From contig NC_092225.1 in assembly GCF_036320965.1 (NCBI RefSeq), positions 30,687,443 to 30,751,442 on the forward strand: a stretch of DNA of 64,000 nucleotides. The letters are read 5' to 3'. Of the stretch, positions 34,941 to 44,477 are shown in pieces. This DNA is from Panulirus ornatus. Its lineage: Eukaryota > Arthropoda > Malacostraca > Decapoda > Palinuridae. The notes beneath the pieces were generated by a model. That model did no database searches and had not been told where the DNA came from. It worked only from the letters and a program-made list of their open reading frames with translations. Position numbers and translations under genes: made by a program. Every line of letters begins with the position of its first letter. Position 1 is the stretch's first letter.

Positions 34941-37900
34941 CTTTCTTTCAAACTATTCGCCATTTCCCGCATTAGCGAGGTAGCGTTCAGAACAGAGGAC
35001 TGGGCCTTTGAGGGAATACCCTCACCTGGCCCAATTCTCTGTTCCTTCTTTTGGAAAATTAAAAAAAAACGAGAGGGGAGGATTTCCAGCCCCCCGCTCC
35101 CTCCCCTTTTAGTCGCCTTCTACGACACGCAGGGAATACGTGGGAAGTATTCTTTCTCCCCTATCCCCAGGGAAAATATATATATATATATATATACATA
35201 CATTTTTTTTTTTCATACTATTTGCCATTTCCCGCGTTAGCGAGGTAGCGTTAAGAACAGAGAACTGGGCCTTAGAGGGAATATGTACACATGTACATAT
35301 TCATACTTGCTGCCTTCATCCATTCCGTCGCTACCCCGCCACACAGGAAATGGCCTCCCCCAACACACACACACAACGAGGTAGTGCCAGGAAAAGACAA
35401 AAAAAAGGCCACATTTGCTCACAATCAATCTCTAACTGTCATATGTAATGCTCCAAAACCACAGTTCCCTTTCCACATCCATTCCCCACAGACCTTTCTA
35501 TGGTTTACATAAATCAACGTAATTAAAGTTTACATATAAGCAACACGTTAGCTAGTTCAATTTTTTTTTTACTGTAACTGACATAGGATGGGCAAAACAT
35601 GCCCCAGTCACGGCCATCTAAGGTGAGAGGAAAACAGGATAAGAAAAAGAATGAAGAAATCTGCCAGAGTTCTTCAGGTGTTTGCAGACCTGAACCAGAA
35701 CATTTGTAATAGCATTCTTCAGTAGTTCCAATCATTCATCCCTGCCATTTTACCTCTCTGTACCTCCTATACTGCTGGCACAACCTTCCCACTCAACAAA
35801 ATATATCTTAAAATTATATCATCCCAACAGCCAGCAATATCTATCTAGCCAAGACATGGAGAGAATATAGGTAACTGTGTATGGGGATTACTTGTCATAC
35901 ATCTGGCAACTTCCCGGACATGTCTACAACTATGTACATTTGTTACTTATTGTATATCCAGAAACTTCCTCAGTGTGCATGCAGACAGACAGAAAGACAC
36001 AACCTTTTTAAAGCACAGACAATTTGAATTTCATGCTAATGCAGCCCTTTAACATACAATAGATATCCACTCGATAGCTCTCAGGCTGAAATCATGGTGA
36101 AACAAAGCTTTGTATAGAGCTATTGAAGACACAGAAATAAACATTAGCACATAATGAACAAGACAGACAAACAAGAAAGATGAAAGAAACGATATGAGAA
36201 AACAAAATAGGAGGTTGTAAACAAACGTACAAAAAATTAAAAGAAAAAATATCTGGGGAAAAATAATCTGCCTTCAACCAAGTGACTCTCTATATCATCT
36301 CCTATGATAACATATCAATAGCATAAACTGCAGGATCTTTTATGCTGAAAAATTATGATTCATTATTCTTCAAAGTCACTTACCAACATCATACATTTCA
36401 TTTCTGCTCTGAAAACATAATTCAAGGTAAAAGATACTCACCAAAATTATATTCTACAATTTCAAAAAGCGCAAAACATTTGGCAGTCTCTGGGGGAATG
36501 TTTATTTTTTCCACCACAGCTTGATAAACCTGATGAGCAAAAACATTCTTCGCTTGAGTAACAGTCAGCACACTCTTGTCTGGCAGCAATACCTTCAGGT
36601 CCACTCGAATACTGTTGCCCTATGAAAATACATTCTTAATTCAGTTTCTTCTAGTAGAAGTCAACTACTAAAAATGGCAAAATATTTCTAACCCCAGATC
36701 ATGGTGAGCAAATTCAAGCTAAGATAAAGGTAGCTTGTTGTATGGCTACTTTTACTTGCAAACAGAAAGTTCATCTTCAAATCTCAAAAATCACATAAAA
36801 CTGACAAGGGCACCTGCAAGTTCTCCTGCTTTATTAGCTGATTTTTAAACGTCATGAAACTAAACATAAAGATTCATCTTTCATAAACTGAAAGCAATCT
36901 GTAATCCAATGGACATACAAGAAAATTTCCATTACCTTTATACATACATTCTTCATTTCAACTTCAAAGTTTCCAAACATAATAAACACCTTCACAGGTT
37001 AACTAGGAAATAATGATATTCATGACTTGCTTGTTACCTGCCAATAAGGCCAGATGTTAAGACCAGTTATGCAGGATACTGACAAAGTTCTCTTAAGTGC
37101 AGTAATTCAAATAGAAAACATTTCTTGAGAGCTGAAAAAATTATTGGGATAAATGGGTTTACTTTGTCATGCTTTTGCACTTGGACTAAGCATTACCACA
37201 AAGTTTTTTTTTATGTCCTTCACTCTCAATTCAATACAGAAATCTTAACAATTCGATTGTCCAGAACATTACAAAGAAGGTGCAGCAAGCAACTGTGGTG
37301 CACATCCACATTACAGGTGCACAAAAAGTAGATGATGCCAAGAAAGTGAAAATATAATCAAACAAATTTAAATATCAAAAGGAGAAAGGCCAAATATAAT
37401 TTCTAATGACATCATTGAAAGAACCAAATAACTCAAATTACTTATACAAAAATGAGGACTAAATGAGGGAACTTTCTAAAAAGTTGTGTAACTCACTTGG
37501 TGATCATCAGAATCATTAAGGAAATCTTGCATGATATCAGATTCCGCTATCACTCTTACAGCACAAACTTTCTCAAGATACAATTCCAAACCTCGACGCC
37601 GCCCATCTAGCTGCTGTTCTGACAATCTGTGGAGGAATACAAAAACAGTAAAATAAAATAAAAGCAAACAAACATATAATTGAAAAATGATTAGTCATCA
37701 TAGCTCTCCTCTTGCGCCATTTATTTCCTTGATATAACAGATATAACTCACAAAGGTGAGTGCTCAAATTACAGAGGTATAAGTTTGTTGAGCATTCCTG
37801 GGAAATTATATGGGAGGGTATTGACTGAGAGGGTGAAGGCATGTACAGAGCAAGAGATTGGGGAAGAGCAGTGTGGTTTCAAAAGCGGTAGAGTATGTGT

Positions 37901-40900
37901 GGATCAGGTGTTGGTTTGAGGAATGTATGTGAAAAATACTTAGAAAAGCAAATGGATTTGCATGTAGCATTTATGGATCTGGAGAAGGCATATGATAGAG
38001 TTGATAGAGATGCTCTGTGGAAGGTATTAAGAATATATGGTGTGGGAGGCAAGTTGTTAGCAGCAGTGAAAAGTTTTAATCCAGGATGTAAGGCATGTGT
38101 ACGTGTAGGAAGAGAGGAAAGTGATTGGTTCTCAGTAAGTGTAGGTTTGCAGCAAAGGTGTGTGATGTCTCCATGGTTGTTTAATTTGTTTATGGATGGG
38201 GTTGTTAGGGAGGTGAATGCAAGAGTTTTGGAAAGAGGGGCAAGTATGAAGTCTGTTGGGGATGAGAGAGCTTGGGAAGTGAGTCAGTTGTTGTTCGCTG
38301 ATGATACAGCGCTGGTGGCTGATTCATGTGAGAAACTGCAGAAGCTGGTGACTGAGTTTGGTAAAGTGTGTGAAAGAAGAAAGTTGAGAGTAAATGTGAA
38401 TAAGAGCAAGGTTATTAGGTACAGCAGAATTGAGGACCAAGTCAACTGGGAGGTAAGTTTGAATGGAGAAAAACTGGAGGAAGTGAAGTGTTTTAGATAT
38501 CTGGGAGTGGATTTGGCAGAGGATGGAACCATGGAAGCGGAAGTGAATCATAGGGTTGGGAGGGGGCGAAAATTCTGGGAGCCTTGAAGAATGTGTGGAA
38601 GTCGAGAACATTATCTCGGAAAGCAAAAATGGGTATGTTTGAAGGAATAGTGGTTCCAACAATGTTGTATGGTTGCGAGGCGTGGGCTATGGATAGAGTT
38701 GTGCGCAGGAGGATGGATGTGCTGGAAATGAGATGTTTGAGGACTATGTGTGGTGTGAGGTGGTTTGATCGAGTAAGTAACGTAAGGGTAAGAGAGATGT
38801 GTGGAAATAAAAAGAGCGTGGTTGAGAGAGCAGAAGAGGGTGTTTTGAAATGGTTTGGGCACATGGAGAGAATGAGTGAGGAAAGATTGACCAAGAGGAT
38901 ATATGTGTCGGAGGTGGAGGGAACGAGGAGAAGAGGGAGACCAAATTGGAGGTGGAAAGATGGAGTGAAAAAGATTTTGTGTGATCGGGGCCTGAACATG
39001 CAGGAGGGTGAAAGGAGGGCAAGGAATAGAGTGAATTGGAGCGATGTGGTGTACCGGGGTTGACGTGCTGTCAGTGGATTGAATCGGGGCATGTGAAGCG
39101 TCTGGGGTAAACTATGGAAAGCTGTGTAGGTATGTATATTTGCGTGTGTGGACGTATGTATATACATGTGTATGGGGGTGGGTTGGGCCATTTCTTTCGT
39201 CTGTTTCCTTGCGCTACCTCGCAAACGCGGGAGACAGCGAAAAAAAAAAAAAAAAAAATAACTGAAGTCTTCTCAAGACCCAATTTTTAGTGACTCAAAA
39301 GCTAGATCTGCAAGGTGAGTCAAAGGCTTACATTTTAAAACAAAATTAGGTGTATCAAGAGCACATGTTTGAGAAAACAATGTCTATTAGTATGTTGAGC
39401 ATCATACTTTTTCTAAATAATATTATGAGGAATTCTGAAGAACAACATCACTCCAGTGTAAAGAAGGTATTCTGTAAGTCTTCAATAACTATCCTCAAAT
39501 AAGAAATGGTACACTTACTGAATCTTTGGCTTGTAATCTGATGTCATCTAACTAGTGGATTCCAAGGACTCGCAGGAACAACTATCTAAATATGTCTTTA
39601 AAATTCCTACCTCATATGAATTTTGGGCTTGATGATTCTAATTATTCCTTACCTTTTCATCCATAGCTCATTCTCCCTTAAATTTCAATTAAAGAAAAAG
39701 ACAATCAAAACAATTCCACTTACGAAAAAGGCCATTTCCCCGGTAATTTAGGAAAGTTGAAATCCATGAACTCTCTCTTTAAATTATTGTGTAGATTTGA
39801 GAATTCTCTATATCTTCGAGCACACAGATGACGGCCAGCCATGTAGATATTAAACACAACATATTTTTCTCCGCTAGATTCTATGTAGGAGTAGTCAGGG
39901 ATTGATATTGGAAGTGAACGTTTCTCGCTATAGTCAATATACGAAAATCCCGAGGTTTCCTCACTTGGTTCTAACCTCTCTGCTTCCTGCAATGAAGAAC
40001 ATACCTACTGTAAAAATTGTATTACAAGTTCTAAACATGTACATGATACATCTATTATTAGCTGTAAGAATATAAAACAAAAAATTCAAAAGCTGTACAA
40101 CAAAGCAGTGACAAAAAATTAAAAAATATGAAAATTAACACTGGTAATGTGAAAAGTAGGAAGGAAAGGTACAAGGAAGACTGTGTGTGAAACACACCTT
40201 CACAATCAAAATATTTCAGAAAGAAACATTGGTAAAGCACAATAGTTTATGTAGAACTTACTCAAGTATGAAATGCTTATAATAAAGTAAAGAGAGAAAC
40301 CAGTGACGTGTTACACGTATCAAAATCAATTCAAAATTTTCTACAGAAAAGCTTCTGCTGGAATCAGCAGTTTACTGATAAAGCCTAGGATACTTGTTAC
40401 TTGCAGCAACTATTTACTATTTCCAATGAAAGATGTACTGAGAAGTTATGAACCTTGGCAAAAGAATGAACTAACACCTACACTGCTTACCTTTCGGGAA
40501 ACAGAGATCACAGTTAGCTTGAGCACATCACCTCCTTGTTTAATAAGCTCTACAACATAACGATGTTCAGCACCCTCTACATTCACACCATTTCTGCAAT
40601 GTAAAATAATAATAATAAAAACACAAACCAGTTATGATGCACAGGGACAATAGTGGGCATTAAAACAAATATGAATCTTTCAACTGAGAACCAAAAACTA
40701 ATCCACAGTCTATTTTCATAAATAATGCTATTGCAGCTATAATGGAATCTTATCAGGGCTCACTTGGCAGTCACCATTCAGTATGAGACCAAACCTCAGA
40801 ACTCAAAAGCCATTCAATCCTGTTTTTCAAAATAGGCATAATATGGGGGGGGGGCTACTGAAAAGTCCACATCACCTGTGGTCTTATAGCTATAATGTAA

Positions 40901-43900
40901 AAGAAGGGGGGAAAAAATCCACATATGTGGAGATGATAAGTATATTAATTCCGACATATGGTTTGGCTCTAAGCAAATGCGTGATCAGGTGATACTTACA
41001 ATGTCAAAAACTTCTTCAGAGCACAATATAGCAACAGGAATTTCACAAACCTCTTCAAAGCTTGATGTGATAACAGGAATTTCCCAGATATCACTACACC
41101 CTGACACTCATAAGGTTAACTGCATTTAGTACACCTGGAAGCTCATACATACTAACACGTGCTGCTATTCAATTTACCTAACTCACCAGCAATGATTAAA
41201 CATACTATACGAAAAATATTAAAAGGAATTAAAGGAGTATGAGTCTTCACTGATAATGTATTGGCACATATCAACACAATGAAGCAACATATATGTATCT
41301 CTGATCAAATGTTCCACTGTATCCAACTTAATGCCATAAGAATAGAGTCTAGTTACGACTGTCACATGGCAATGGATGAGGTCCACTTCCTCATGTCATA
41401 CCATAGGCTGTGGCACTGGGTAGTCCCATTCTTAATGCATGCAAAACACCTACAGAAAGTAATTACTGACATATCAAGTATCAGTTTAATGTATTCCCTC
41501 TGATGAGGGATAGGCCTAACCTCATAAGACACCTAATCCACACATGAAATTACATCAATATCTTCTAACCTCTAATAATACTCTAGATATACCTAATTAC
41601 ATTGAAACAATGCCTTCCAAGACTGAATATCCTGGTGAAACCTCAGTTTACTTTTATTGGAATTATAGGCAGAGTGGGCGTGCTTCCTTATGCATTTATT
41701 TTTTCCTGTAAATGTGACTGCATTGAAACTTTTTCTTTCCAAGTCACTTACCACATTACCTAAATGTAATGCTCCTGCACTTTCTTGCTCACTCATTTCA
41801 TTCAGCATTTCATTGAGACAGGTTTATCAGCTCAGCCACCTAACATACCAACAATCAGCAAACATAACATAAACTTTTAACTTCTCTGCTCCTGACCTAG
41901 TTTATTGCCATTTGTCCCTTTAATTGCCCCATATTGTATATGGAGGCTGTTATAAATTTTTGCATTCACTTCTCCATCCCGTATATCAAGTTTCAATGAA
42001 TGGCAGACATGAACAAGGATTAATCCAGTTGAGTTGTACATCAATTGTTTAGAAAATTATGTTCTAGTTAACCATAATCACAAATTAACAGTAATATTTT
42101 CTTCTAGAATATTTGATAATATCCCACACACGAACAGTACACTGGATAAAAGGACAGCCACAACAAGTGTCAAGAACCTTTATCATGAAATGGGTTTAAT
42201 TATACCACTTCTTGCATTTGCTGCATAAAAATGAACAAAATGGAAAGAACTGGAGTAAATAGACTATAAAACAATTTTTTTTTTTAAATAACACTGAAAA
42301 TAAGGTAAATTTTGGCTGCTAAGGGAAGTTTGGTGAGGTTTTCATACACTCTGATGAATTTTATGAATATCTCATTTAGTTTTCCATGAACCCAATGTTT
42401 TCCCTCATCTTTATATTCAAAACCACAACTGACTTATCTATTAGCCTAACAGAAATATATTTTAAAAAATCTAAATCATTCACTGCCAGTCTTTACCCTC
42501 CATAGTAAACCATACCATTCCACGAAAATCCAGTGAAGGTCAATGGTAATAACATTCTGGCACTAAACTACAATTTTACCCATAAATGAAAACCTTTTAC
42601 AAATCAACAGAAACAGATATTTATCTTAGTTTTCATTGTTACAGTTGAAACATACCAACATTAATGGCAACTGTTGTGTCCCATCACATGGCAAAGAAAG
42701 CTACATGGAATTAGCTGAAAGTGGCTGCATGTGATGGAACGAAGCAAACATTTAGAGCATACAAAATCCTGATGTACACAAACAGTGAACAAAATCAATG
42801 TAAACTTGGTCATATTTTCTTCACATAACACCAAAACTAGGGTAAATCTTTTTAACTATGGGAAGTTTGATGAAGTTTTCTGAAATTTTCTCAACATATA
42901 CAAATGATTCACTTGCATTCACAATAAGTTTTAAAAATCTGGTTCAGCTCCACACCACTAACAGCTTTGGATGTAGAGTTGCGGGGCATGATACTGAGCA
43001 TTGCATTTCACTGAATGATAGTATATACGATTAAAGTAGTAAAGGTTATGTATTTTATGGAAGAAGTGGGGTTAATCAATGTGAAAGTAGGTGATACACA
43101 TAAAAAGTCAACACATTATGAAAACATCACTAACCTCCTTAGCAATCGAAATCTATCTTAATGTTCACTGTTCTAATCAAAATTTATATCACACCCATGA
43201 CTGAGCATTGTACAAATGCGACAAATACCAACAGATAACAGACTCTGAAGTCCCTTACAACAATCCAATTTAACGGACTATACTTTACCCATACATTTTG
43301 GCTACAAGATGGGGTTAAATGAGATCTTCATAGGTTTTCTTGATGTTTATCTTAAGGTAAAGTTTTCATAGGTTCTGATTTTTTATTCAACTACCTTTAC
43401 CTGACTATCCCCACAGTATTCATGATATACAAAGCCATTACTATTATCACCTTATTCAATATCATACAACAAAATATAATGCTCTAAACCATGTTATGCA
43501 ACTGTTAATGTCTTCTGTAAACTTTACACTAGCATTGCACAAAAAAATCACTCATTATCCAAGTGATGCAGAATTAAATTAGTGCTTTATCAAATGCTTA
43601 ACCTTCCTTTTTTCCAGAGGGTCTCAGCCCTCACCAATATTAAATTACCTAAGGCCAGAGGATAAAGAAAAACCAAGTATTTCTCATAACTGTTCCATAT
43701 GCAGCATACAATTATTAAAATATAAAACCAATTATATTTAAAGTGTTTTTAAAAGTACCCTTACGCTGCACATTAATGAAATTAACCCAACCTATTTACC
43801 ACATTGCCCAACCTACTATGCCATACATCACACCAACTTTAATGACCTCACAAAAGGTGATCAGCATTAGTTTATTTCTTCCCTCTTATAAAAAGAATCC

Positions 43901-44477
43901 CTAAAGTGCAAACCTAAAGGAATAAAACTTCTAAAATTGGGCTTAATCAAGATGAATACTTCAATTTAGCTTTACAGCAAATTGTATCCCATATTAAGTA
44001 ACAAGTTTCCCTGGAGCACTCAATTAAAATAGATGCTAGGCACTCGCCCTTTACCTCATTTCCGATCACGTTTTACTTAATTCCTTCACACAAATCCTTT
44101 CCAACAGTGAGAGAACATTCAGGAGAAAAAATATATTGACAAAGTATGTAATTAGCCTTTGAGGGAAGTTACTAAGATACCATTCGAAGTGTGTGTAATC
44201 AGTCTAATCATATGCTCATGCAAGTAATTGCTCTGTATGTAAATGAACAACTAAGTGTTGCTTACACTTCCAGGATACGATCGCCCTTCCGTATACCAGC
44301 CTGTTCAGCTGCCCCTCCTTCCAGCACCGCCGAGACGTGTTGAAGAGGAGGATACAACTCCCCATTGATTGGCCTCCACTGACCTCCTTCGCTGACCTGA
44401 CCCCTTACGTTGAACCCAAACCCTGTATCAGTTTTGTAGATAGTCACAACCCGTGGACCAGGGTTAAAATTGCTCAT
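19192..44477 (-). CDS. Snx27: Sorting nexin 27 (complete, 10 coding exons)
   Basis: Ten GT-AG exons join in one frame into 491 residues plus TAG; every junction phase matches. SNX27 is an endosomal adaptor: its PDZ domain binds C-terminal PDZ motifs of transmembrane cargo and also retromer, its PX domain binds PI3P, and its FERM-like domain binds cargo tails and small GTPases, returning receptors to the plasma membrane. Seen here: PDZ at about residues 8-104 with carboxylate loop GFGFNV (19-24) and GDRILEVNG; PX at about 130-235 with RRYREF (162-167) and PGKWPF (187-192); FERM-like part at about 237-491 with [24 protein letters not shown] and RWVKIFTPY. The start is the first Met; an in-frame TAA lies 9 bases upstream (barring an unseen upstream exon). 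The N-terminus lacks the Gly-rich leader of vertebrate proteins and the C-terminus is short. All introns are repeat-bearing or AT-rich. Family identity comes from remembered vertebrate SNX27 and is very strong. Confidence 0.95.
19290..19860 (-). pseudogene. Decayed LINE reverse transcriptase (third family) in Snx27 intron 9
   Basis: Minus-strand remnants in order: [14 protein letters not shown] near 19840, [20 protein letters not shown] and [17 protein letters not shown] (RT palm motif A, AFD changed to TFD) at 19501-19740, then [14 protein letters not shown] and YADKLTITS (YADD-like) at 19380-19460. Several stops. Distinct from the RTE-like copies. Confidence 0.75.
20540..20668 (-). CDS. Snx27: Snx27 coding exon 9 (FERM-like F3 lobe)
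   Basis: Acceptor ATTTTTCAG, donor GTAAGT. It encodes residues 431-473, [20 protein letters not shown] then MAFCFLYRQ ... RWVKIFTPY. The flanking open frame beyond TPY is intron. Confidence 0.95.
20669..22208 (-). other. Snx27 intron 8
   Basis: AT-rich, without any coding motif, LINE copy or long microsatellite that I could recognise. Confidence 0.6.
22209..22349 (-). CDS. Snx27: Snx27 coding exon 8 (FERM-like F2/F3)
   Basis: Acceptor CATTACAG, donor GTATGT. It encodes 47 residues (384-430), [20 protein letters not shown] then [20 protein letters not shown], one of the most conserved SNX27 segments. Intron 7 upstream is the longest in the gene (7.8 kb) and contains two LINE copies in the same orientation as the gene. 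Confidence 0.95.
23100..26655 (-). mobile_element. RTE-like LINE, near full-length copy F1 (long 3' UTR)
   Basis: The most complete copy, about 3.5 kb in Snx27 intron 7. The 5' leader at 26542-26655 is followed by ATG at 26541 and an APE endonuclease ([64 protein letters not shown]), then RT ([72 protein letters not shown]) and a C-terminal FGHMERM ... [12 protein letters not shown] tail. One ORF of about 1000 residues fits RTE-like elements. Lesions: TGG to TGA near 25628, a 2-base loss near 25035, a 1-base gain near 24728 and a base loss near 23638. Hence inactive. Confidence 0.93.
26656..26760. repeat. Mixed (AT)n/(AC)n microsatellite
   Basis: Interspersed ATAC, AC and AT repeats directly 5' of LINE copy F1. 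Confidence 0.9.
27171..27181. repeat. Target-site duplication of LINE copy F2, tail side
   Basis: ACTATGCTGAT, repeated at 30109-30119 beyond the inverted 5' segment. Confidence 0.88.
27182..29885 (-). mobile_element. RTE-like LINE copy F2, collinear 3' part (short 3' UTR)
   Basis: Poly(A) tail at 27182-27202, then 3' UTR, RT and endonuclease back to the SNVAV codons. Lesions: 1-base gain near 28451 ([11 protein letters not shown]), CGA to TGA near 29278, and a 2-base loss near 29672. Sits in Snx27 intron 7 in the same orientation as the gene, about 0.5 kb from copy F1. The missing endonuclease N-terminal segment is present next door in inverse orientation. Confidence 0.95.
29886..30108 (+). 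mobile_element. Inverted 5' segment of LINE copy F2 (twin priming)
   Basis: Plus-strand endonuclease segment from [12 protein letters not shown] through [13 protein letters not shown] to VIVMGDLN. In the element it lies immediately before the point where the minus-strand part begins, with 9 bases lost between them. Junction microhomology ACTC at 29882-29885. The outer end is followed at once by the target-site duplication. Confidence 0.95.
30109..30119. repeat. Target-site duplication of LINE copy F2, inverted side
   Basis: Second ACTATGCTGAT, about 40 bp from the exon 7 donor of Snx27. Confidence 0.88.
30164..30313 (-). CDS. Snx27: Snx27 coding exon 7 (FERM-like F2 lobe)
   Basis: Acceptor TTTTTCAG before CTTCGACTC; donor GTTAGT after CTACAG. 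It encodes 50 residues (334-383), [20 protein letters not shown] then DVNRGHIK ... QYLQ, matching the SNX27 F2 lobe. A LINE with an 11-bp target-site duplication ends only about 40 bp beyond its donor. Confidence 0.92.
30565..30690 (-). pseudogene. Old RTE-like LINE fragment
   Basis: Minus-strand [20 protein letters not shown] then [18 protein letters not shown], matching the RT entry region of the main LINE but clearly diverged. Lies in Snx27 intron 6. Confidence 0.75.
30840..32150 (-). other. Decayed coding-like stretch in Snx27 intron 6, unassigned
   Basis: Minus-strand frames without a single intact ORF: an acidic lysine-rich part (31596-31892, [20 protein letters not shown]), then [20 protein letters not shown] within 31508-31720, which resembles the LINE ORF1 'K-LVIFGV-E' pattern, and [20 protein letters not shown] near 30990. 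It reads like a relic of a mobile element, possibly ORF1 plus downstream parts. I cannot name the family. Confidence 0.4.
32412..32524 (-). CDS. Snx27: Snx27 coding exon 6 (FERM-like F1 lobe, end)
   Basis: Acceptor TTTGTAG, donor GTAAGA. It completes Glu296 and encodes residues 297-333, with the diagnostic [11 protein letters not shown] followed by CLCIHRWIF. The open frame on both sides runs into intron sequence and should be trimmed to these bounds. Confidence 0.93.
32624..32795 (+). mobile_element. Degraded LINE-derived SINE copy
   Basis: Matches the SINE head (GGGGATGGAGAGAAAGAATA, GGTGACTAAAAGGGG) and middle (CAAAAGGGGGAGCAGAGAAA, AAATGAGGATATTTTATCC) with many changes. Tail not seen. 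In Snx27 intron 5. Confidence 0.7.
32915..33590 (-). mobile_element. Cluster of decayed LINE tail fragments
   Basis: Three partial minus-strand LINE ends follow one another (tails near 32915, 33018 and 33478). The middle one has a tandem duplication of about 130 bp (33122-33381) in its UTR. A small RT relic ([18 protein letters not shown]) lies at about 33395-33460. All are diverged from the young copies, so this is an old nested insertion site. Confidence 0.75.
33594..33652. repeat. (AT)n microsatellite
   Basis: Pure AT repeat abutting the tail of LINE copy E. Confidence 0.98.
33653..34881 (-). mobile_element. RTE-like LINE, 5'-truncated copy E
   Basis: RT from [17 protein letters not shown] through [10 protein letters not shown] to [11 protein letters not shown] with no stop, plus the short 3' UTR. 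Carries variants shared only with copy G ([22 protein letters not shown]). Both ends abut (AT)n arrays; the open frame even runs into the upstream AT repeat as IYIY. In Snx27 intron 5, same orientation as the gene. Confidence 0.94.
34882..34936. repeat. (AT)n microsatellite between LINE E and SINE
   Basis: Pure AT repeat at the 5' truncation point of copy E and at the tail of the neighbouring SINE. Confidence 0.98.
34937..35166 (-). mobile_element. LINE-derived SINE, full copy
   Basis: Minus-strand element of about 230 bp. Head: CCCTGGGGATAGGGGAGAAA to GGCTGGAAATCCTCCCCTC, homologous to the first roughly 105 bases of LINE F1. Middle: a GAACAGAG ... CTCTGTTC hairpin. Tail: CGCTACCTCGCTAATGCGGG then AAATGGCGAATAGTTTGAAA and (AT)n. 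No ORF and no clear tRNA A/B box. Flanked on both sides by AT repeats. Confidence 0.88.
35167..35505 (-). mobile_element. Partial SINE fused to a LINE 3' UTR fragment
   Basis: A tail-side SINE piece (35200-35281) runs directly into a diverged long-form LINE 3' UTR piece (35285-35505: GTCTTTTCCTGGCACTACCT and the CCACAGTTCCC/CTTTCCACATCC region). A rearranged old site in Snx27 intron 5. Confidence 0.75.
35506..36441 (-). other. Snx27 intron 5, 5'-proximal remainder
   Basis: AT-rich sequence with no gene or repeat recognised. Confidence 0.6.
36442..36619 (-). CDS. Snx27: Snx27 coding exon 5 (FERM-like F1 lobe)
   Basis: Acceptor TTCATAG, donor GTGAGT after one base of Glu296. Residues 237-295 ([20 protein letters not shown] ... 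[12 protein letters not shown]) are the ubiquitin-like F1 lobe of the FERM-like region. Confidence 0.93.
37497..37626 (-). CDS. Snx27: Snx27 coding exon 4 (PX, end)
   Basis: Acceptor CCACAG, donor GTGAGT. It completes Ser193 and encodes residues 194-236 ([20 protein letters not shown] ... SDIMQDFL), the C-terminal helices of the PX domain. It ends in phase 0. Intron 3 upstream holds an antisense LINE copy at 37756-39258. Confidence 0.94.
37756..39258 (+). mobile_element. RTE-like LINE, 5'-truncated copy H
   Basis: Plus-strand copy in Snx27 intron 3, antisense to the gene. Begins within RT at [19 protein letters not shown], keeps [23 protein letters not shown] and the C-terminal [11 protein letters not shown], then the short 3' UTR and (A)n ending at 39258. 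Frameshifts near 37912 and 38572 break it. Only a weak 6-base match (ATAACT) at the two ends suggests a target-site duplication. Confidence 0.93.
39724..39986 (-). CDS. Snx27: Snx27 coding exon 3 (linker and PX, first part)
   Basis: Residues 106-192 plus two bases of Ser193. Acceptor CATTGCAG, donor GTAAGT. It carries the linker ([19 protein letters not shown]) and the PX core, including the PI3P-contacting RRYREF motif and LPGKWPF. The upstream Met-Gln of the open frame belongs to the intron and acceptor, not to the exon. Confidence 0.95.
40491..40593 (-). CDS. Snx27: Snx27 coding exon 2 (PDZ, end)
   Basis: Acceptor TTGCAG precedes AAATGGTG; donor GTAAGC follows TCCCGAAAG. It encodes residues 71-105, starting [18 protein letters not shown], the second helix and last strand of the PDZ fold. 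It completes Val71 from exon 1 and ends on a full codon. No long ORF marks it; it was found by matching the expected SNX27 continuation. Confidence 0.93.
40594..44265 (-). other. Snx27 intron 1
   Basis: 3.7 kb of AT-rich sequence. I found no LINE or SINE copy, no long microsatellite and no coding motif. First introns often carry enhancers, but nothing specific is visible. Confidence 0.6.
44266..44477 (-). CDS. Snx27: Snx27 coding exon 1 (PDZ, first part)
   Basis: Residues 1-70 and two bases of Val71. It holds the PDZ carboxylate-binding loop and the SEGGQ...[16 protein letters not shown] stretch typical of SNX27. The donor GTAAGC follows at 44265-44260 on the minus strand. The reading frame stays open a few codons into the intron, so the apparent ORF end at 44262 is not the exon end. 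Confidence 0.95.

Noticed and set aside
37740..39265. ATAACT at both ends of LINE copy H as a target-site duplication
   Set aside because: Six bases in AT-rich DNA with imperfect placement; too weak to claim.
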